This document shows, piece after piece, positions 1 through 8,565 of a DNA stretch of 64,000 nucleotides. The stretch's first letter is position 1. Each line of letters begins with the position of its first letter. The translations under genes and the position numbers were made by a program. The notes under the pieces are model-generated. The model was not told where the DNA came from. It ran no database searches and was given only the letters and a program-made list of their open reading frames with translations. Source of the DNA: an uncultured Oscillospiraceae bacterium (GTDB lineage Bacteria > Bacillota > Clostridia > Oscillospirales > Ruminococcaceae); the NCBI GenBank assembly GCA_949295465.1, contig CASFKY010000053.1, positions 43,682 through 107,681 of the forward strand. Direction: 5' to 3'.

Positions 1-850
1 TCTCGCCGGAAAAGACGGTGAGGCTCACCTTGTCCAGGGTGTGCACCCCTTCGGCACTCACGGCGCTCACATCCTTGAGCACCAGCCGGGGAGCCGGCGC
101 CTTGGGCAGAGGCCGGTCCAGGTGCAAATCCACCTTCTGGCCCACCATCATCTCGGTGAGGGAGTCGGCAGTGGCCTCGGCGGTGTTCACCGTGCCCACA
201 TACTCGCCCTTGCGCAGCACGCTCACCCGGTCCGACAGGGTCAGCACCTCGTGGAGCTTGTGGGTGATGATCACCACCGCCTTGCCGTCCGCCTTCATGT
301 TGCGCAAAACGGCAAAGAGCTTGTCCGTCTCCTGGGGGGTGAGCACGGCGGTGGGCTCGTCCAGAATCAGGATCTGGGCCCCCCGGTAGAGCACCTTCAC
401 GATCTCCACCGTCTGCTTTTCGCTCACCGACATGTCATAGATCTTTTTGTCCGGGTCCAGCTCGAAGCCGTACCTCTGGCAGATCTCCTTCACCCGGGCT
501 GTCACCGCCCGGATGTCGTAGCGGCCTTTTTCCTCATAGCCCAGAGCGATGTTCTCGGCGGCGGTAAACACGTTCACCAGCTTGAAATGCTGATGCACCA
601 TGCCGATGCCCAGCGCAAAGGCGTCCTTGGGGCCCCGGATTGTCACAGGTTTTCCGTCCACCAAAATCTCGCCGCTGTCCGGGTAATAGATGCCCGAGAG
701 CATGTTCATGAGGGTGGTCTTGCCGCTGCCGTTTTCGCCCAGCAAAGAGAGGATCTCCCCCTTTTTCACGGTCAGGTTGACCCCGTTGTTGGCCACCACC
801 TGCCCGAACCGCTTGGTCAGGTTGCGGCATTCGATCGCGTTCTGCTCCAC
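1..850 (-). CDS. ABC transporter ATP-binding protein, BMP/nucleoside type (partial, 3' end outside window)
   Basis: ATPase subunit of an importer that powers uptake of nucleosides or a related sugar-like substrate at the membrane. The visible 283 codons contain one full nucleotide-binding domain: Walker A GENGSGKTT, Q-loop HQHFKLV, a signature region MSVSEKQTVEIVK that departs from LSGGQ as is usual for the RbsA/YufO group, Walker B ILILDEPTAVLTPQE and the switch histidine in IITHKLHEV. A second domain begins near the window edge, as expected for the double-domain family of about 500 residues. The GTG start at 850 follows GGGAGATGATACA. It lies downstream of the BMP lipoprotein gene in the same direction, so the two form one transport operon; permeases should follow outside the window. 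Confidence 0.9.
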   Translation of the reverse strand, partial: MEQNAIECRNLTKRFGQVVANNGVNLTVKKGEILSLLGENGSGKTTLMNMLSGIYYPDSGEILVDGKPVTIRGPKDAFALGIGMVHQHFKLVNVFTAAENIALGYEEKGRYDIRAVTARVKEICQRYGFELDPDKKIYDMSVSEKQTVEIVKVLYRGAQILILDEPTAVLTPQETDKLFAVLRNMKADGKAVVIITHKLHEVLTLSDRVSVLRKGEYVGTVNTAEATADSLTEMMVGQKVDLHLDRPLPKAPAPRLVLKDVSAVSAEGVHTLDKVSLTVFSGE

Positions 851-893
851 TGTATCATCTCCCGCCTATAGTCTGTCTCATATCATTGTCTAA

Positions 894-953
894 ACCCAAA
901 ACCGGCGGGGCAGCGGCGGCCGGAACTTCCGGCTGCCGCCGGCCCCGCCGGCA
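894..953 (-). terminator. Long intercistronic hairpin between binding protein and ATPase genes
   Basis: A very GC-rich imperfect inverted repeat (about 902-951) fills the gap between the lipoprotein stop and the ATPase start, followed on the minus strand by TTTTGGGTTT. It may act as a partial terminator or 3' stabiliser so that more binding protein than ATPase is made, which is common in ABC operons. The T-run is weak, so full termination is unlikely. Confidence 0.5.
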
Positions 954-979
954 AATCTCGCTATGTTCTGCGGGCCGGA

Positions 980-2242
980 TCAGACCATCTGGTTCAGCTC
1001 GGTGATGCCGTCGATGACGAAGGCAAAGGCAGGGGCGCTGGCCAGGGTGGACTCGGCAAAGGCGCCGTCCACAATGTACTCCTGACCATGGTAGAACTCA
1101 TCCAGGTCCTCGGTGGCAGTGGTGGTGATGGTCTGGCCGTCCACCGTCCAGGTGGAGGTGTCGAACACCTTCAGGCTGCCGTCGATGATGGCGCTCTCCA
1201 CCTCGGCCACCTTGGCCTTCACGGCCTCAATGTCCTCAAAGGCATTCTCGTTCAGATCGGTGATCCGATCGGCGCCCTCGTCGTAGCCCTGGCACCAGTC
1301 GGTGACGATGGTCTCACCGTCCAGCATGCACTGGGTGGCATAGATGTAGTAGGGAGCCCAGTTGATGGAGGCGCTGGTGAGAGCCCAGTTGGGGGCAGCC
1401 TCCAGCATGCTGATGTTGTAGCCCACGTCGGGCACGCCGGCAGCCTCACAGGCAGTGGCCGCGCCGGTGGTGTCGGCATGCTGGCTGATCAGCACGCAGC
1501 CGTCGGCAATGAGGGCCTCGGCGGTCTCCTTCTCCAGAGCCTGATCCGCCCAGGAGCCGGTGTATTTCACTTCCATGGTGGCGCTGGGGCAGACGCTGCG
1601 CACGCCCAGGAAGAAGGCGGTGTAGCCGCTCTTCACCTCAGCGTAGCTGTAGGCGCCCACATAGCCGATCTTGCAGGCGTCCTCGGTGAGGGTGCCGTCG
1701 GCGATCATCTCGTTCAGCTTCATGCCGGCCACCACGCCGGAGACGTAGCGGCTCTCAAATACCCGGGTGAAGTAGTTGTGCATGTTGGAAAGGCCGGAAG
1801 AGGCAGCCTGGTAGCCGGTGGCATGGCAGAACTGCACCTCGGGGTACTCCTCGGCAGCCTGGATCATGTAGCCCTCAAAGCCGAAGCTGTTGCCGAACAC
1901 GATCTGGCAGCCCTGCTCGGCCAGGTCCACCGCGGCCTCGTAGCACTCGTCTCCCTCGGGGATGTTGTACTTGATGATGACCTGGTCATCGGTCAGGCCC
2001 AGCTCGTCCTTCATCTCCTGGATGCCGTTGATGTGGGCCAGGGAGTAGCCCTCGTTCTCGTCACCAATGAGGATGACGCCCACCTTCAAATCTTCCTTGG
2101 CGATGCCGGCAACCTGGGAAGCGGCAGTGGAAGAAGCAGTGCTGGCAGCGGTGCTGCCGGTGCTTTCGGACGAAGAGCCGGAACAGGCCGCCAGGCTGAA
2201 AGCCATTGCAGCGGACAGCGCCAGTGCAAGAATCTTTTTCAT
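980..2242 (-). CDS. BMP family ABC transporter substrate-binding lipoprotein
   Basis: Extracytoplasmic lipoprotein that binds the substrate (nucleosides in characterised PnrA/BmpA relatives) and delivers it to the membrane transporter. The 420-residue product starts with MKKILALALS, has a lipobox LAAC with the cysteine at residue 20, then a Ser/Thr-rich tether. The mature part opens with KVGVILIGDENEGYS and contains GNSFGFEGYM and GVRSVCP, typical of the BMP fold. The ATG at 2242 follows GGAGGG with good spacing. It is the first gene of an operon with the ATPase downstream and has its own promoter at 2356-2384 and a structured leader. Substrate identity is inferred from the family only. Confidence 0.9.
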   Translation of the reverse strand: MKKILALALSAAMAFSLAACSGSSSESTGSTAASTASSTAASQVAGIAKEDLKVGVILIGDENEGYSLAHINGIQEMKDELGLTDDQVIIKYNIPEGDECYEAAVDLAEQGCQIVFGNSFGFEGYMIQAAEEYPEVQFCHATGYQAASSGLSNMHNYFTRVFESRYVSGVVAGMKLNEMIADGTLTEDACKIGYVGAYSYAEVKSGYTAFFLGVRSVCPSATMEVKYTGSWADQALEKETAEALIADGCVLISQHADTTGAATACEAAGVPDVGYNISMLEAAPNWALTSASINWAPYYIYATQCMLDGETIVTDWCQGYDEGADRITDLNENAFEDIEAVKAKVAEVESAIIDGSLKVFDTSTWTVDGQTITTTATEDLDEFYHGQEYIVDGAFAESTLASAPAFAFVIDGITELNQMV

Positions 2243-2280
2243 TGAAGCAATTCCCTCCGTGATGTTTCTTGTGACAGATC

Positions 2281-2336
2281 CCGCCGGATCGCCGGCGGAA
2301 AGCGAAAAATAATTTGCCCCGGACGATGCCCGGGGC
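2281..2336 (-). promoter_or_regulatory. Structured 5' leader of the BMP operon (two hairpins)
   Basis: Two perfect hairpins lie between the promoter and the first gene. The upstream one has arms 2330-2336 and 2316-2322 (7 bp, GCCCCGG) and is followed on the minus strand by AAATTATTTTT, so it looks like an attenuator. The second has arms 2292-2298 and 2281-2287 (CCGCCGG, 4-base loop). No known riboswitch core was recognised. Confidence 0.45.
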
Positions 2337-2355
2337 GAAAGAATTTTACAGCTCT

Positions 2356-2384
2356 ATTGTACAGGAAAACCCCACCGGGGGCAA
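2356..2384 (-). promoter_or_regulatory. Promoter of the BMP operon
   Basis: Minus strand TTGCCC (2384-2379), 17-base spacer, TACAAT (2361-2356). It is the best sigma-A-like match upstream of the lipoprotein gene and leaves a leader of roughly 105 bases. Confidence 0.55.
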
Positions 2385-2486
2385 CACATATCGGTCACAG
2401 AATTGACACCAATTTTTCACAGGCTTTTGTAGCTTTTGACCGAAATCGTCGACCTTTTTAGGGCAAAAGTATGACTTTTCCTTGTT

Positions 2487-3062
2487 TTATGCCTCGGCCG
2501 GAGCCAGGCCCAGCTCGTCCATGTGGGCCCGCATCCCCTCGATGCACAGGCCGATGACTTCCTCCAGGGGCATATCCAGCATCTCGCATCCCTGCCGGAT
2601 CAGCTCCCGCTTGATCTTGGCGGCAAACTTTTTGTCCTTGAACTTTTTCTTGACGCTGGACACCTCCAGATCGCTCAGCTTGCCGGGGCGCATACGGGCG
2701 GTGGCCCCCACCAGGCCGGTAAGCTCGTCCACCGTGAAAAGGCTCTTTTCCATGGGGGTGAGGGGCTCCACATCGGTGCAGCCGCCGTACCCGTGGGCCA
2801 GAATGGCCCGGATGGCCACCTCGTCGTCCACCCCGGCAGCCCGCAGTTCGTCGGCGGTGTGGTGCAAATGCTCCTCGGGGAACTGCTCGTAATCATAGTC
2901 GTGCAGATATCCCACTGCCTCCCAGTAGGCGGGGTCCTCCCCGAAATGCCGGGCCATGGCGCCCATGGCGGCGCTCACGCCGATGGCGTGCTCAAACAGA
3001 TGCTGCTGGGTGGTGGTGGTGGCCAGAAGGGCTTTGGCCTGTTCCATGGTAAGCTGAGACAT
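2487..3062 (-). CDS. HD-domain phosphohydrolase-like protein
   Basis: Small (191 aa) cytoplasmic protein with an HD metal-dependent phosphohydrolase fold. Visible motifs are an early histidine in LFEHAIGVS, the HD pair in VGYLHDYDYE and a later AILAHGYGG, in the order expected for compact HD proteins of Clostridia. The ATG at 3062 follows AAGGAGAGG. It starts 37 bases after the folT-like gene and has no promoter of its own that I can see, so it should be co-transcribed under the THF riboswitch. That context suggests a role linked to folate, for example removal of phosphate from a pterin precursor, but the substrate is unknown and this is inference. Confidence 0.8.
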   Translation of the reverse strand: MSQLTMEQAKALLATTTTQQHLFEHAIGVSAAMGAMARHFGEDPAYWEAVGYLHDYDYEQFPEEHLHHTADELRAAGVDDEVAIRAILAHGYGGCTDVEPLTPMEKSLFTVDELTGLVGATARMRPGKLSDLEVSSVKKKFKDKKFAAKIKRELIRQGCEMLDMPLEEVIGLCIEGMRAHMDELGLAPAEA

Positions 3063-3099
3063 ACAAACCTCTCCTTTTCACAATGGGGCTTTCTGCCCC

Positions 3100-3720
3100 T
3101 TACAGCCAGGGGATGCGGCCGGTCTCGTTGCCGGTGGCCGGGACAAGGCCGCTTTTATACAGCGCGGGCAGCAGGATTCGGAACACCGCCGCCAGCAAGA
3201 GCACTTCTATCGGCAGCATCAGGGTGTTTTTGAGGAGGCCGGCGGTGAAATAATAGTAGTAGCCCTTGCCGTAGAGCATGGCTTTCCAGACGCTGCCCAG
3301 CAATACGTTGATGCCGTAGTTGATCACCAGCCGCAGCACCACCAGCCGCAGGATGTTGATCCGGCGGTGAAACAAAAACAGCCCGTAGATCAGCCCCGAG
3401 AGCATGGCGGTGAGCATATAGCCGGGGAAATAGGGGTCTCCGAAGCTGGAGACGAGAAAGCCCAATGTGTCGATGACCGCCCCGGCCAGGATGCCCACCG
3501 AGGGCCCGTAGACGCAGCAGCCCACCGAGATGACCAGAAAGCTGAACTGGATCTTGAGGGTGTTGCCCAGCAAAAAGACGGGCATTCCCTGCAGGATGAT
3601 GGCCATGGCTGAGACAAGGCCTGCCAGGGCCAGCATCCGCACGCTTTTGAGCTGGGCGTTGGCCTGCCGCCAGTAGGCGGCGCCAAGGGGAAAGGCGGGT
3701 GCAAGACTGTTTTGCTGCAT
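3100..3720 (-). CDS. folT: Folate-family ECF transporter S component
   Basis: Membrane substrate-capture subunit of an energy-coupling-factor importer, which works with a shared EcfAA'T module encoded elsewhere. The 206-residue protein is hydrophobic with about six membrane segments. The N-terminal segment around SVRMLALAGLVSAMAIIL and the later DTLGFLVSSFGDPYFPGY resemble folate S components. The ATG at 3720 follows AAGGAGG with nine bases spacing. Identification as folate-specific is strengthened by the THF riboswitch just upstream (3843-3953), which in known Firmicutes controls folT. The HD-domain gene follows in the same transcript. Confidence 0.85.
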   Translation of the reverse strand: MQQNSLAPAFPLGAAYWRQANAQLKSVRMLALAGLVSAMAIILQGMPVFLLGNTLKIQFSFLVISVGCCVYGPSVGILAGAVIDTLGFLVSSFGDPYFPGYMLTAMLSGLIYGLFLFHRRINILRLVVLRLVINYGINVLLGSVWKAMLYGKGYYYYFTAGLLKNTLMLPIEVLLLAAVFRILLPALYKSGLVPATGNETGRIPWL

Positions 3721-3842
3721 AAAAACATACCTCCTTTTATGTCAGCGGTTCAGGCTGCAAAAAAGGAAGCAGAAACATGGAATGGAAGACCGGGCCCGGC
3801 GCGCAGGCCGTCCCTCTCTCCCCGTTCACCTGCACGCCTTTT

Positions 3843-3953
3843 GCAGCAGCGGGATGCAGGGCCGGCACCGCAAGTTTCCTCTCGGCTCCTTTTCGTCCGC
3901 TCCACAACTCCCCGTTGGTGCGGCACTTAACGCGCAGGCCCTTACTCTGCGAA
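3843..3953 (-). ncRNA. Tetrahydrofolate (THF) riboswitch
   Basis: Minus-strand leader of the folT-like gene. It shows the hallmark conserved pieces in order: GAGTA (about 3946), GCGTTAAGTG (3933-3924), ACGGGGAGTTG (about 3917-3906), GACGAAAAGG, and the closing GCATCCCGCTGC. GCAG at 3950-3947 can pair with CTGC at about 3849-3846 as the P1 stem. The element starts just after a promoter at 3961-3989 and ends about 120 bases before the start codon. In known cases THF binding reduces expression of folate transport or synthesis genes. Confidence 0.9.
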
Positions 3954-3960
3954 CAGTCCT

Positions 3961-3989
3961 ATTATAAGCCCCCTTGCGCCCGCTGGCAA
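3961..3989 (-). promoter_or_regulatory. Promoter of the THF riboswitch-folT-HD transcript
   Basis: Minus strand TTGCCA (3989-3984), 17-base spacer, consensus TATAAT (3966-3961). The start point falls right at the 5' end of the riboswitch. Confidence 0.75.
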
Positions 3990-4001
3990 GGCCCTCTTTG
4001 T

Positions 4002-4030
4002 TTGCACGGCCCCGCCGGGGATGCTATACT
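4002..4030 (+). promoter_or_regulatory. Promoter of the M3 peptidase gene
   Basis: TTGCAC (4002-4007), 17-base spacer, TATACT (4025-4030). It is back to back with the minus-strand promoter at 3961-3989. It also shows that open frame upstream of 4125 is not translated. Confidence 0.65.
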
Positions 4031-4124
4031 ACCATATAAAGAGCGCACCCCTGCCGGGCCCGGGCCCGGCACCGAGGATTTTGCGGGGATTTTCCCCTTG
4101 TATTTTGATTCAGGAGGCTTTTGC

Positions 4125-5813
4125 ATGAAATTCACCGAATTTCCCTATCACCGGCCGGACGTGCCCGCCCTGCTGGCCGCCTACCGGGAACTGACCGACC
4201 GGGTTGCCCGGGCCGGGGACGACCAGGAGCTGCTGGCTCTCTGGGAGGAACACGAAAAGCAGGACGAGGCCTACAGCCAGATGGCCCGCCTGGCCCAGAT
4301 CCGCCACACCATCGACACCCGGGACGAATTCTACAACGGCGAAAATGACTTTTTTGACCAGAACAACCCGGGGGTGAGCAACGCCCAGCTCTCCTTTTAC
4401 CGGGCCTGCCTGGCCAGCCCCCGCAGGGAGGCCCTGGCCCGCCGGTACGGCGAGATCCTGCTCACCATCCTGGAACTGGCGGTGCGGGGGGCCGACGACC
4501 GGGTGTTGGGGCTGATGCAGGAGGACAACGCCCTGGTGAGCCGGTACCAGAACCTGTATGCCGGCGCCCTGGTGGACTTTGAGGGCCAGAAGCTCACCCT
4601 GCCCCAGTTGGGCCCCCACAAGCAGAGCCTGGACCGCGCCAAGCGCCGGGAGGCCTTCTGCGCCGAGGGCGAGTGGTTCGACGCCCACCGGGAGGAATTT
4701 GACGAGATCTACGATCGGATGGTGGCCAACCGGAACGCCCAGGCCCGCACCCTGGGCTTTGAGGATTACTCCCAGCTGAGCTATCTGCGGATGGGCCGGA
4801 TCGGCTACGGCCCCAAAGAGGTGGAAAGCTACCGCCGCCAGGTACTGCGGGATCTGGTACCCCTGGTGAAGCGTTTGCAGGAGCTGAAATTCCGCCGGGT
4901 GGGCCTTTCCGACCCGAAGTTCTACGATCTGCCGGTCTATTTCCGGGACGGCAACGCCCTGCCCCACGGCACCCCGGACCAGCTGCTGGAGGGCTGCCGG
5001 AAGATGTACCGGGAGCTGAGCCCCGAGACCGCCGAGTTCATCGACTTCATGTTTGACAACCAGCTCTTTGACCTGCTCACCAAGCCCGGCAAGGCCCCCG
5101 GCGGGTATATGGAGCAGATCAGCGGCTACGCCCCCTTTGTCTTCTCCAACTGGAACGGCACCTCGGGGGATGTGGACGTGATCACCCACGAGATGGGCCA
5201 CGCCTTCCAGGCCTATATGGCCCAGAAGCAGGGGCTGATCAGCGAGCTGTTCAGCCCGGGCATGGAGAGCTGCGAGATCCACAGCATGAGCATGGAGTTT
5301 CTCACCTCCCCCTGGCACCACCTGTTCTTTGGCCCCGACACCGCCAAGTACCAGCTGGCCCACGCCGAGGACAGCGTCTTTTTCCTGCCCTATGGCAGCC
5401 TGGTGGATGAGTTCCAGCATCTCATGTACCGCCAGCCCCACCTGACCCCCGAAGAGCGCAACCGCACCTGGCTGGAGCTGGAGCGCCGCTATCGCCCCTG
5501 GATCGACTTTGACGGCCTGCCCTTCTACGGCCGGGGCGCTGGCTGGCAGCGGCAATTGCACATCTACGAGTGCCCCTTCTATTATATCGATTACTGCCTG
5601 GCCCAGACGGTGGCCCTCCAGTTCTTCACCGCCTTCCTCCACAACCCGAAGGACGCCTGGCAGCGGTATCTGACTCTGGTGAAAAAGGGCGGTACCGAGA
5701 GCTACGCCGGACTGGTACAGTCGGCGGGCTTTGCAGTGCCCTTTGAGGACGGCAGTCTGGCCCCGGTGGCCCGGGAGGTGGCCCGCTGGATCGAGACCCA
5801 CCAGCAGGTATGA
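4125..5813 (+). CDS. M3 family oligoendopeptidase (PepF-like)
   Basis: Cytoplasmic zinc metallopeptidase that cleaves oligopeptides. The 562-residue protein has the thermolysin-type site HEMGH near residue 355 within DVITHEMGHAFQAYM, and the third-ligand glutamate region MESCEIHSMSMEF some 25 residues later, both typical of M3. Length fits the oligoendopeptidase F branch. The frame is open 350 bases further upstream, but that stretch contains the THF riboswitch complement and two promoters; the ATG at 4125 follows AGGAGG and starts MKFTEF, so it is the start chosen. It is monocistronic and ends in a bidirectional terminator. Confidence 0.92.
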   Translation: MKFTEFPYHRPDVPALLAAYRELTDRVARAGDDQELLALWEEHEKQDEAYSQMARLAQIRHTIDTRDEFYNGENDFFDQNNPGVSNAQLSFYRACLASPRREALARRYGEILLTILELAVRGADDRVLGLMQEDNALVSRYQNLYAGALVDFEGQKLTLPQLGPHKQSLDRAKRREAFCAEGEWFDAHREEFDEIYDRMVANRNAQARTLGFEDYSQLSYLRMGRIGYGPKEVESYRRQVLRDLVPLVKRLQELKFRRVGLSDPKFYDLPVYFRDGNALPHGTPDQLLEGCRKMYRELSPETAEFIDFMFDNQLFDLLTKPGKAPGGYMEQISGYAPFVFSNWNGTSGDVDVITHEMGHAFQAYMAQKQGLISELFSPGMESCEIHSMSMEFLTSPWHHLFFGPDTAKYQLAHAEDSVFFLPYGSLVDEFQHLMYRQPHLTPEERNRTWLELERRYRPWIDFDGLPFYGRGAGWQRQLHIYECPFYYIDYCLAQTVALQFFTAFLHNPKDAWQRYLTLVKKGGTESYAGLVQSAGFAVPFEDGSLAPVAREVARWIETHQQV

Positions 5814-5821
5814 CTTTAGAC

Positions 5822-5860
5822 AAAAAGAGACTCTTTGCCAAGGCAAAGAGTCTCTTTTTT
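5822..5860. terminator. Bidirectional terminator
   Basis: Near-perfect hairpin, arms about 5822-5839 and 5842-5859 (GAGACTCTTTGCC and its complement), with A-run before and T6 after. It serves both the peptidase gene (+) and the glycosyltransferase gene (-). Confidence 0.9.
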
Positions 5861-5874
5861 ATGGGTTTCGGGAT

Positions 5875-6837
5875 TTATTCCTGCGGAGGACGCTCGTCCT
5901 CCTCCTCGCTGGTGGTCTTGGCGATGTAGATGGGCCGGCGCTTGACCTCCAGGTAGGTCTTGGCCAGGTACTCTCCCACCACCCCGGTGCAGAACAGCTG
6001 GACGCCGCTGCACAAAAGCAGGATGCAGATGGTGCTGGGCCAGCCGGCGGTGGGGTCCCCGAACAGGAGAGCCCGCGCCACAATGAACACGATGCCCACA
6101 AAGGCGCACAGGCAGAAGAAGAGCCCGATGAGGGCCGCCAATGCCAGGGGCGCGGTGGTGAAGCCCACGATCCCCTCGATGGAATAGAGGAAGAGCTTCC
6201 AGAAATTCCACTTGGTCTTGCCGGCCACCCGCTCCACATTCACATATTCAAACCACTTGGTGCGAAAGCCCACCCAGCTGAAGATTCCCTTGGAAAACCG
6301 ATTGTATTCCCCCAGGGCCAGCACCGCGTCCACCATCTTGCGGCTCATCAGCCGGTAATCCCGGGCGCCGTCCACGATCTCGGTGTCGCTCATCTTATTG
6401 ATGATCTTGTAGAACAGCCGGGCAAAAAAGCTGCGGATGGGCGGCTCCCCCTGGCGGGTGGTGCGCCGGGTGGCGGCGCAGTCGTACTCTCCGCTGAGCA
6501 ATTGGTCCAGCATCTGAGGCAAAAGGCTGGGCGGGTCCTGCAAGTCTGCGTCCAGCATGGCCACATAGTCTCCCCGGGCCGCCTTGAGCCCCGCATAAAT
6601 GCCCGCCTCCTTGCCAAAATTCCGGCTGAAAGAGACAAAGCGCACCCGGGCGTCCTTTTGGTGCAGGGCCCGGGCCTCCCGGAGGGTGTTGTCCCCGCTT
6701 CCGTCGTCCACAAAGATGAACTCAAACTCGGCGCCGTGGCTCTCCTTCATCTGGGCAGCCACCCGGGACGCCTCCCGATAAAACAGGGGCAGGGCCTCCT
6801 CCTCATTGTAGCAGGGCACCACCAGACTGATCAGCAT
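5875..6837 (-). CDS. Family 2 glycosyltransferase, DPM1/GtrB type
   Basis: Membrane-associated transferase that probably moves a sugar from a nucleotide donor to a polyprenyl phosphate carrier. It has the GT2 start SLVVPCYNEEEALP, the DxD-like VDDGSGD and MLDADLQDPP, the SRNFGKEAGI and RLMSR regions of the GtrB/DPM1 group, and two C-terminal membrane helices (about residues 210-270) followed by a short charged tail. The ATG at 6837 (320 aa) is preferred because GGAAGGAG lies upstream; an in-frame start at 6912 falls in the -10 box and is excluded. The carrier-linked sugar would be used by an integral membrane transferase such as the GtrII-like product at 45859, which is inference. Confidence 0.88.
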   Translation of the reverse strand: MLISLVVPCYNEEEALPLFYREASRVAAQMKESHGAEFEFIFVDDGSGDNTLREARALHQKDARVRFVSFSRNFGKEAGIYAGLKAARGDYVAMLDADLQDPPSLLPQMLDQLLSGEYDCAATRRTTRQGEPPIRSFFARLFYKIINKMSDTEIVDGARDYRLMSRKMVDAVLALGEYNRFSKGIFSWVGFRTKWFEYVNVERVAGKTKWNFWKLFLYSIEGIVGFTTAPLALAALIGLFFCLCAFVGIVFIVARALLFGDPTAGWPSTICILLLCSGVQLFCTGVVGEYLAKTYLEVKRRPIYIAKTTSEEEDERPPQE

Positions 6838-6903
6838 ACCCCCGGCTCCTTCCTCCCCGTCCCGCATGATTTTTAGGATTCGGGACAGGCTATCTCTGTA
6901 AGT

Positions 6904-6932
6904 ATTATACAAATCCGCCGCCGGCTTGTAAA
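6904..6932 (-). promoter_or_regulatory. Promoter of the GT2 gene
   Basis: Minus strand TTTACA (6932-6927), 17-base spacer, TATAAT (6909-6904). Confidence 0.65.
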
Positions 6933-6974
6933 GCCGGCCCGGGGTGGCCTGCGGGCCGGAAGCAGGAGCCTTCC

Positions 6975-8552
6975 ATGACAGAATATCTTTTTTACGGCGG
7001 CCCCATCCTCACCATGGAACGCCCCTCCGACGCGCCCGAGGCCCTGACGGTGCGGGAGGGTCGGATCCGGGCCGTGGGCACCTTTGAGGCGCTGCGGGCC
7101 CAGAGCCCGGGGGCCTGGCTGATCAACCTGAAGGGGCGGGCCCTGCTGCCCGCCTTTCTGGACTGTCACGGCCACTTTGTCCAGTATGCGGGTACCCTGG
7201 AGCGGGCCGACCTGACCGGCTGTGCCAGCCTGGAACAGCTGGCGCGGCGGATGAACAATTTCATCCGTCAAAACGGCATCCAGCCGGGCCAGACGGTGGT
7301 GGGCTTTGGCTACGACCCTGCCCGCATGGAGGGCTGCCAGCCGGACCGGGCCCTGCTGGACAGGGTGAGCCGGGTCCACCCCATCCTCCTCATCCACCGC
7401 AGCGGCCGGATGGGGGTGCTGAACAGCCTGGCTCTGGCCACACTGGGCCTGGCGGAAGACGTCCCCGACCCGCCCGGCAGCCGCTACGGCCGGGACGGGG
7501 CCGGCCGGCTCACCGGCCTGGTGGAAGGAGAGGCTTTTTGTGCCCTGAGCGGCGGCCTGGCCGACTCGCCCGGGGAACGGCAGGCACTTGAGCTTCTTCA
7601 AAAGGCCCAGCAGCTCTATTTTTCCCAGGGGTTCACCACCGCCCAGGAGGGCTTTGCCCAAAGCTATGAGGCGGGACTGCTGCGCCGGGCCGCCGACGAG
7701 GGGCTTCTTCAGCTGGACCTGGTGGGCTATGCGGATATTCGGGGCCACGCCGACCTTCTGCCCCAAGAGCCGGCCCGGCGGCAAAGCTACCAAAATCATT
7801 TTCGGATGGGCGGCTATGCGCTCGCCTTGGACGGCACCCCCCAGGACCGGGCCGCCTGGACGAGGGAGGACTACGCCGACCAGCCCGGCTACCGGGGAAC
7901 GTCCCTCCTCTCCGGGCAGGAAATCACCGGCTTGGTGGCTCTGGCCCGGGCCCGCCGGGCCCAGCTGCTCTGTCATTGCAGCGGGGACGAGGCGGCGGCC
8001 CGGTTCCTGGCGGCCCACGCAGAGCCCTCGCCCTGCCGGGACGTACTGCTGGGCGCCCAGCTGGTGCGGCCCGACCAGATGACTGCCCTGAAAAAGGCCG
8101 GCATCCTGCCCAGCTTTTTTGTGGCCCACACCCACTATTGGGCGGACAGCTGCCTGCGCTTTTTCGGCCCTGCCCGCACCCTTCTTTCCAGCCCGGCGGC
8201 CAGCGCCCGGGCGGCGGGGCTGCCCTACACCTTCCACAGCGACAGCCCGGTGCTGCCCCCCAGCGCCCCGGAGATGCTCTGGTGCGCCTGCAACCGGCGC
8301 ACCGGCCGGGGCCTGGAGCTTTCCCCCGAAGAAAAGCTGCGGGCCTGGGATGCGCTGCTGGGCCTGACCCGATACGGTGCCTGGCAGTATGGGGAGGAGG
8401 CGGAAAAGGGCACCCTGACCCCCGGCAAAAAGGCCGATCTGGTCATTCTGTCGGCCGACCCCCGCACCCTGCCCCCGGAAGAGCTGCTGGAGCTGACCGT
8501 GGAGGCCACCTTCAAGGAGGGGGTGCCGGTCTACCGGCGGGAAAAGCCCTGA
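6975..8552 (+). CDS. Amidohydrolase family protein (YtcJ-like)
   Basis: Metal-dependent hydrolase of the amidohydrolase-3 group, 525 aa, substrate unknown. The N-terminal small beta domain (YFYGGPILTM type opening, here EYLFYGGPILTM) leads to the metal motif DCHGHF near residue 59; later come GYALALDGTPQDRAAW, LLCHCSGDEAA and the active-site aspartate region FHSDSPV, and the C-terminal GTLTPGKKADLVIL that closes the composite beta sandwich. Length is normal for YtcJ proteins. The ATG at 6975 follows CAGGAG. It is divergent from the GT2 gene and alone on its strand, ending in the terminator at 8566-8620. Confidence 0.88.
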   Translation: MTEYLFYGGPILTMERPSDAPEALTVREGRIRAVGTFEALRAQSPGAWLINLKGRALLPAFLDCHGHFVQYAGTLERADLTGCASLEQLARRMNNFIRQNGIQPGQTVVGFGYDPARMEGCQPDRALLDRVSRVHPILLIHRSGRMGVLNSLALATLGLAEDVPDPPGSRYGRDGAGRLTGLVEGEAFCALSGGLADSPGERQALELLQKAQQLYFSQGFTTAQEGFAQSYEAGLLRRAADEGLLQLDLVGYADIRGHADLLPQEPARRQSYQNHFRMGGYALALDGTPQDRAAWTREDYADQPGYRGTSLLSGQEITGLVALARARRAQLLCHCSGDEAAARFLAAHAEPSPCRDVLLGAQLVRPDQMTALKKAGILPSFFVAHTHYWADSCLRFFGPARTLLSSPAASARAAGLPYTFHSDSPVLPPSAPEMLWCACNRRTGRGLELSPEEKLRAWDALLGLTRYGAWQYGEEAEKGTLTPGKKADLVILSADPRTLPPEELLELTVEATFKEGVPVYRREKP

Positions 8553-8565
8553 ACAAGCCCCAAAC

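Noticed and set aside
3777-4124. N-terminal extension of the M3 peptidase
   Set aside because: The region contains the THF riboswitch complement and two promoters; ATG 4125 has a good ribosome binding site and fits family length.
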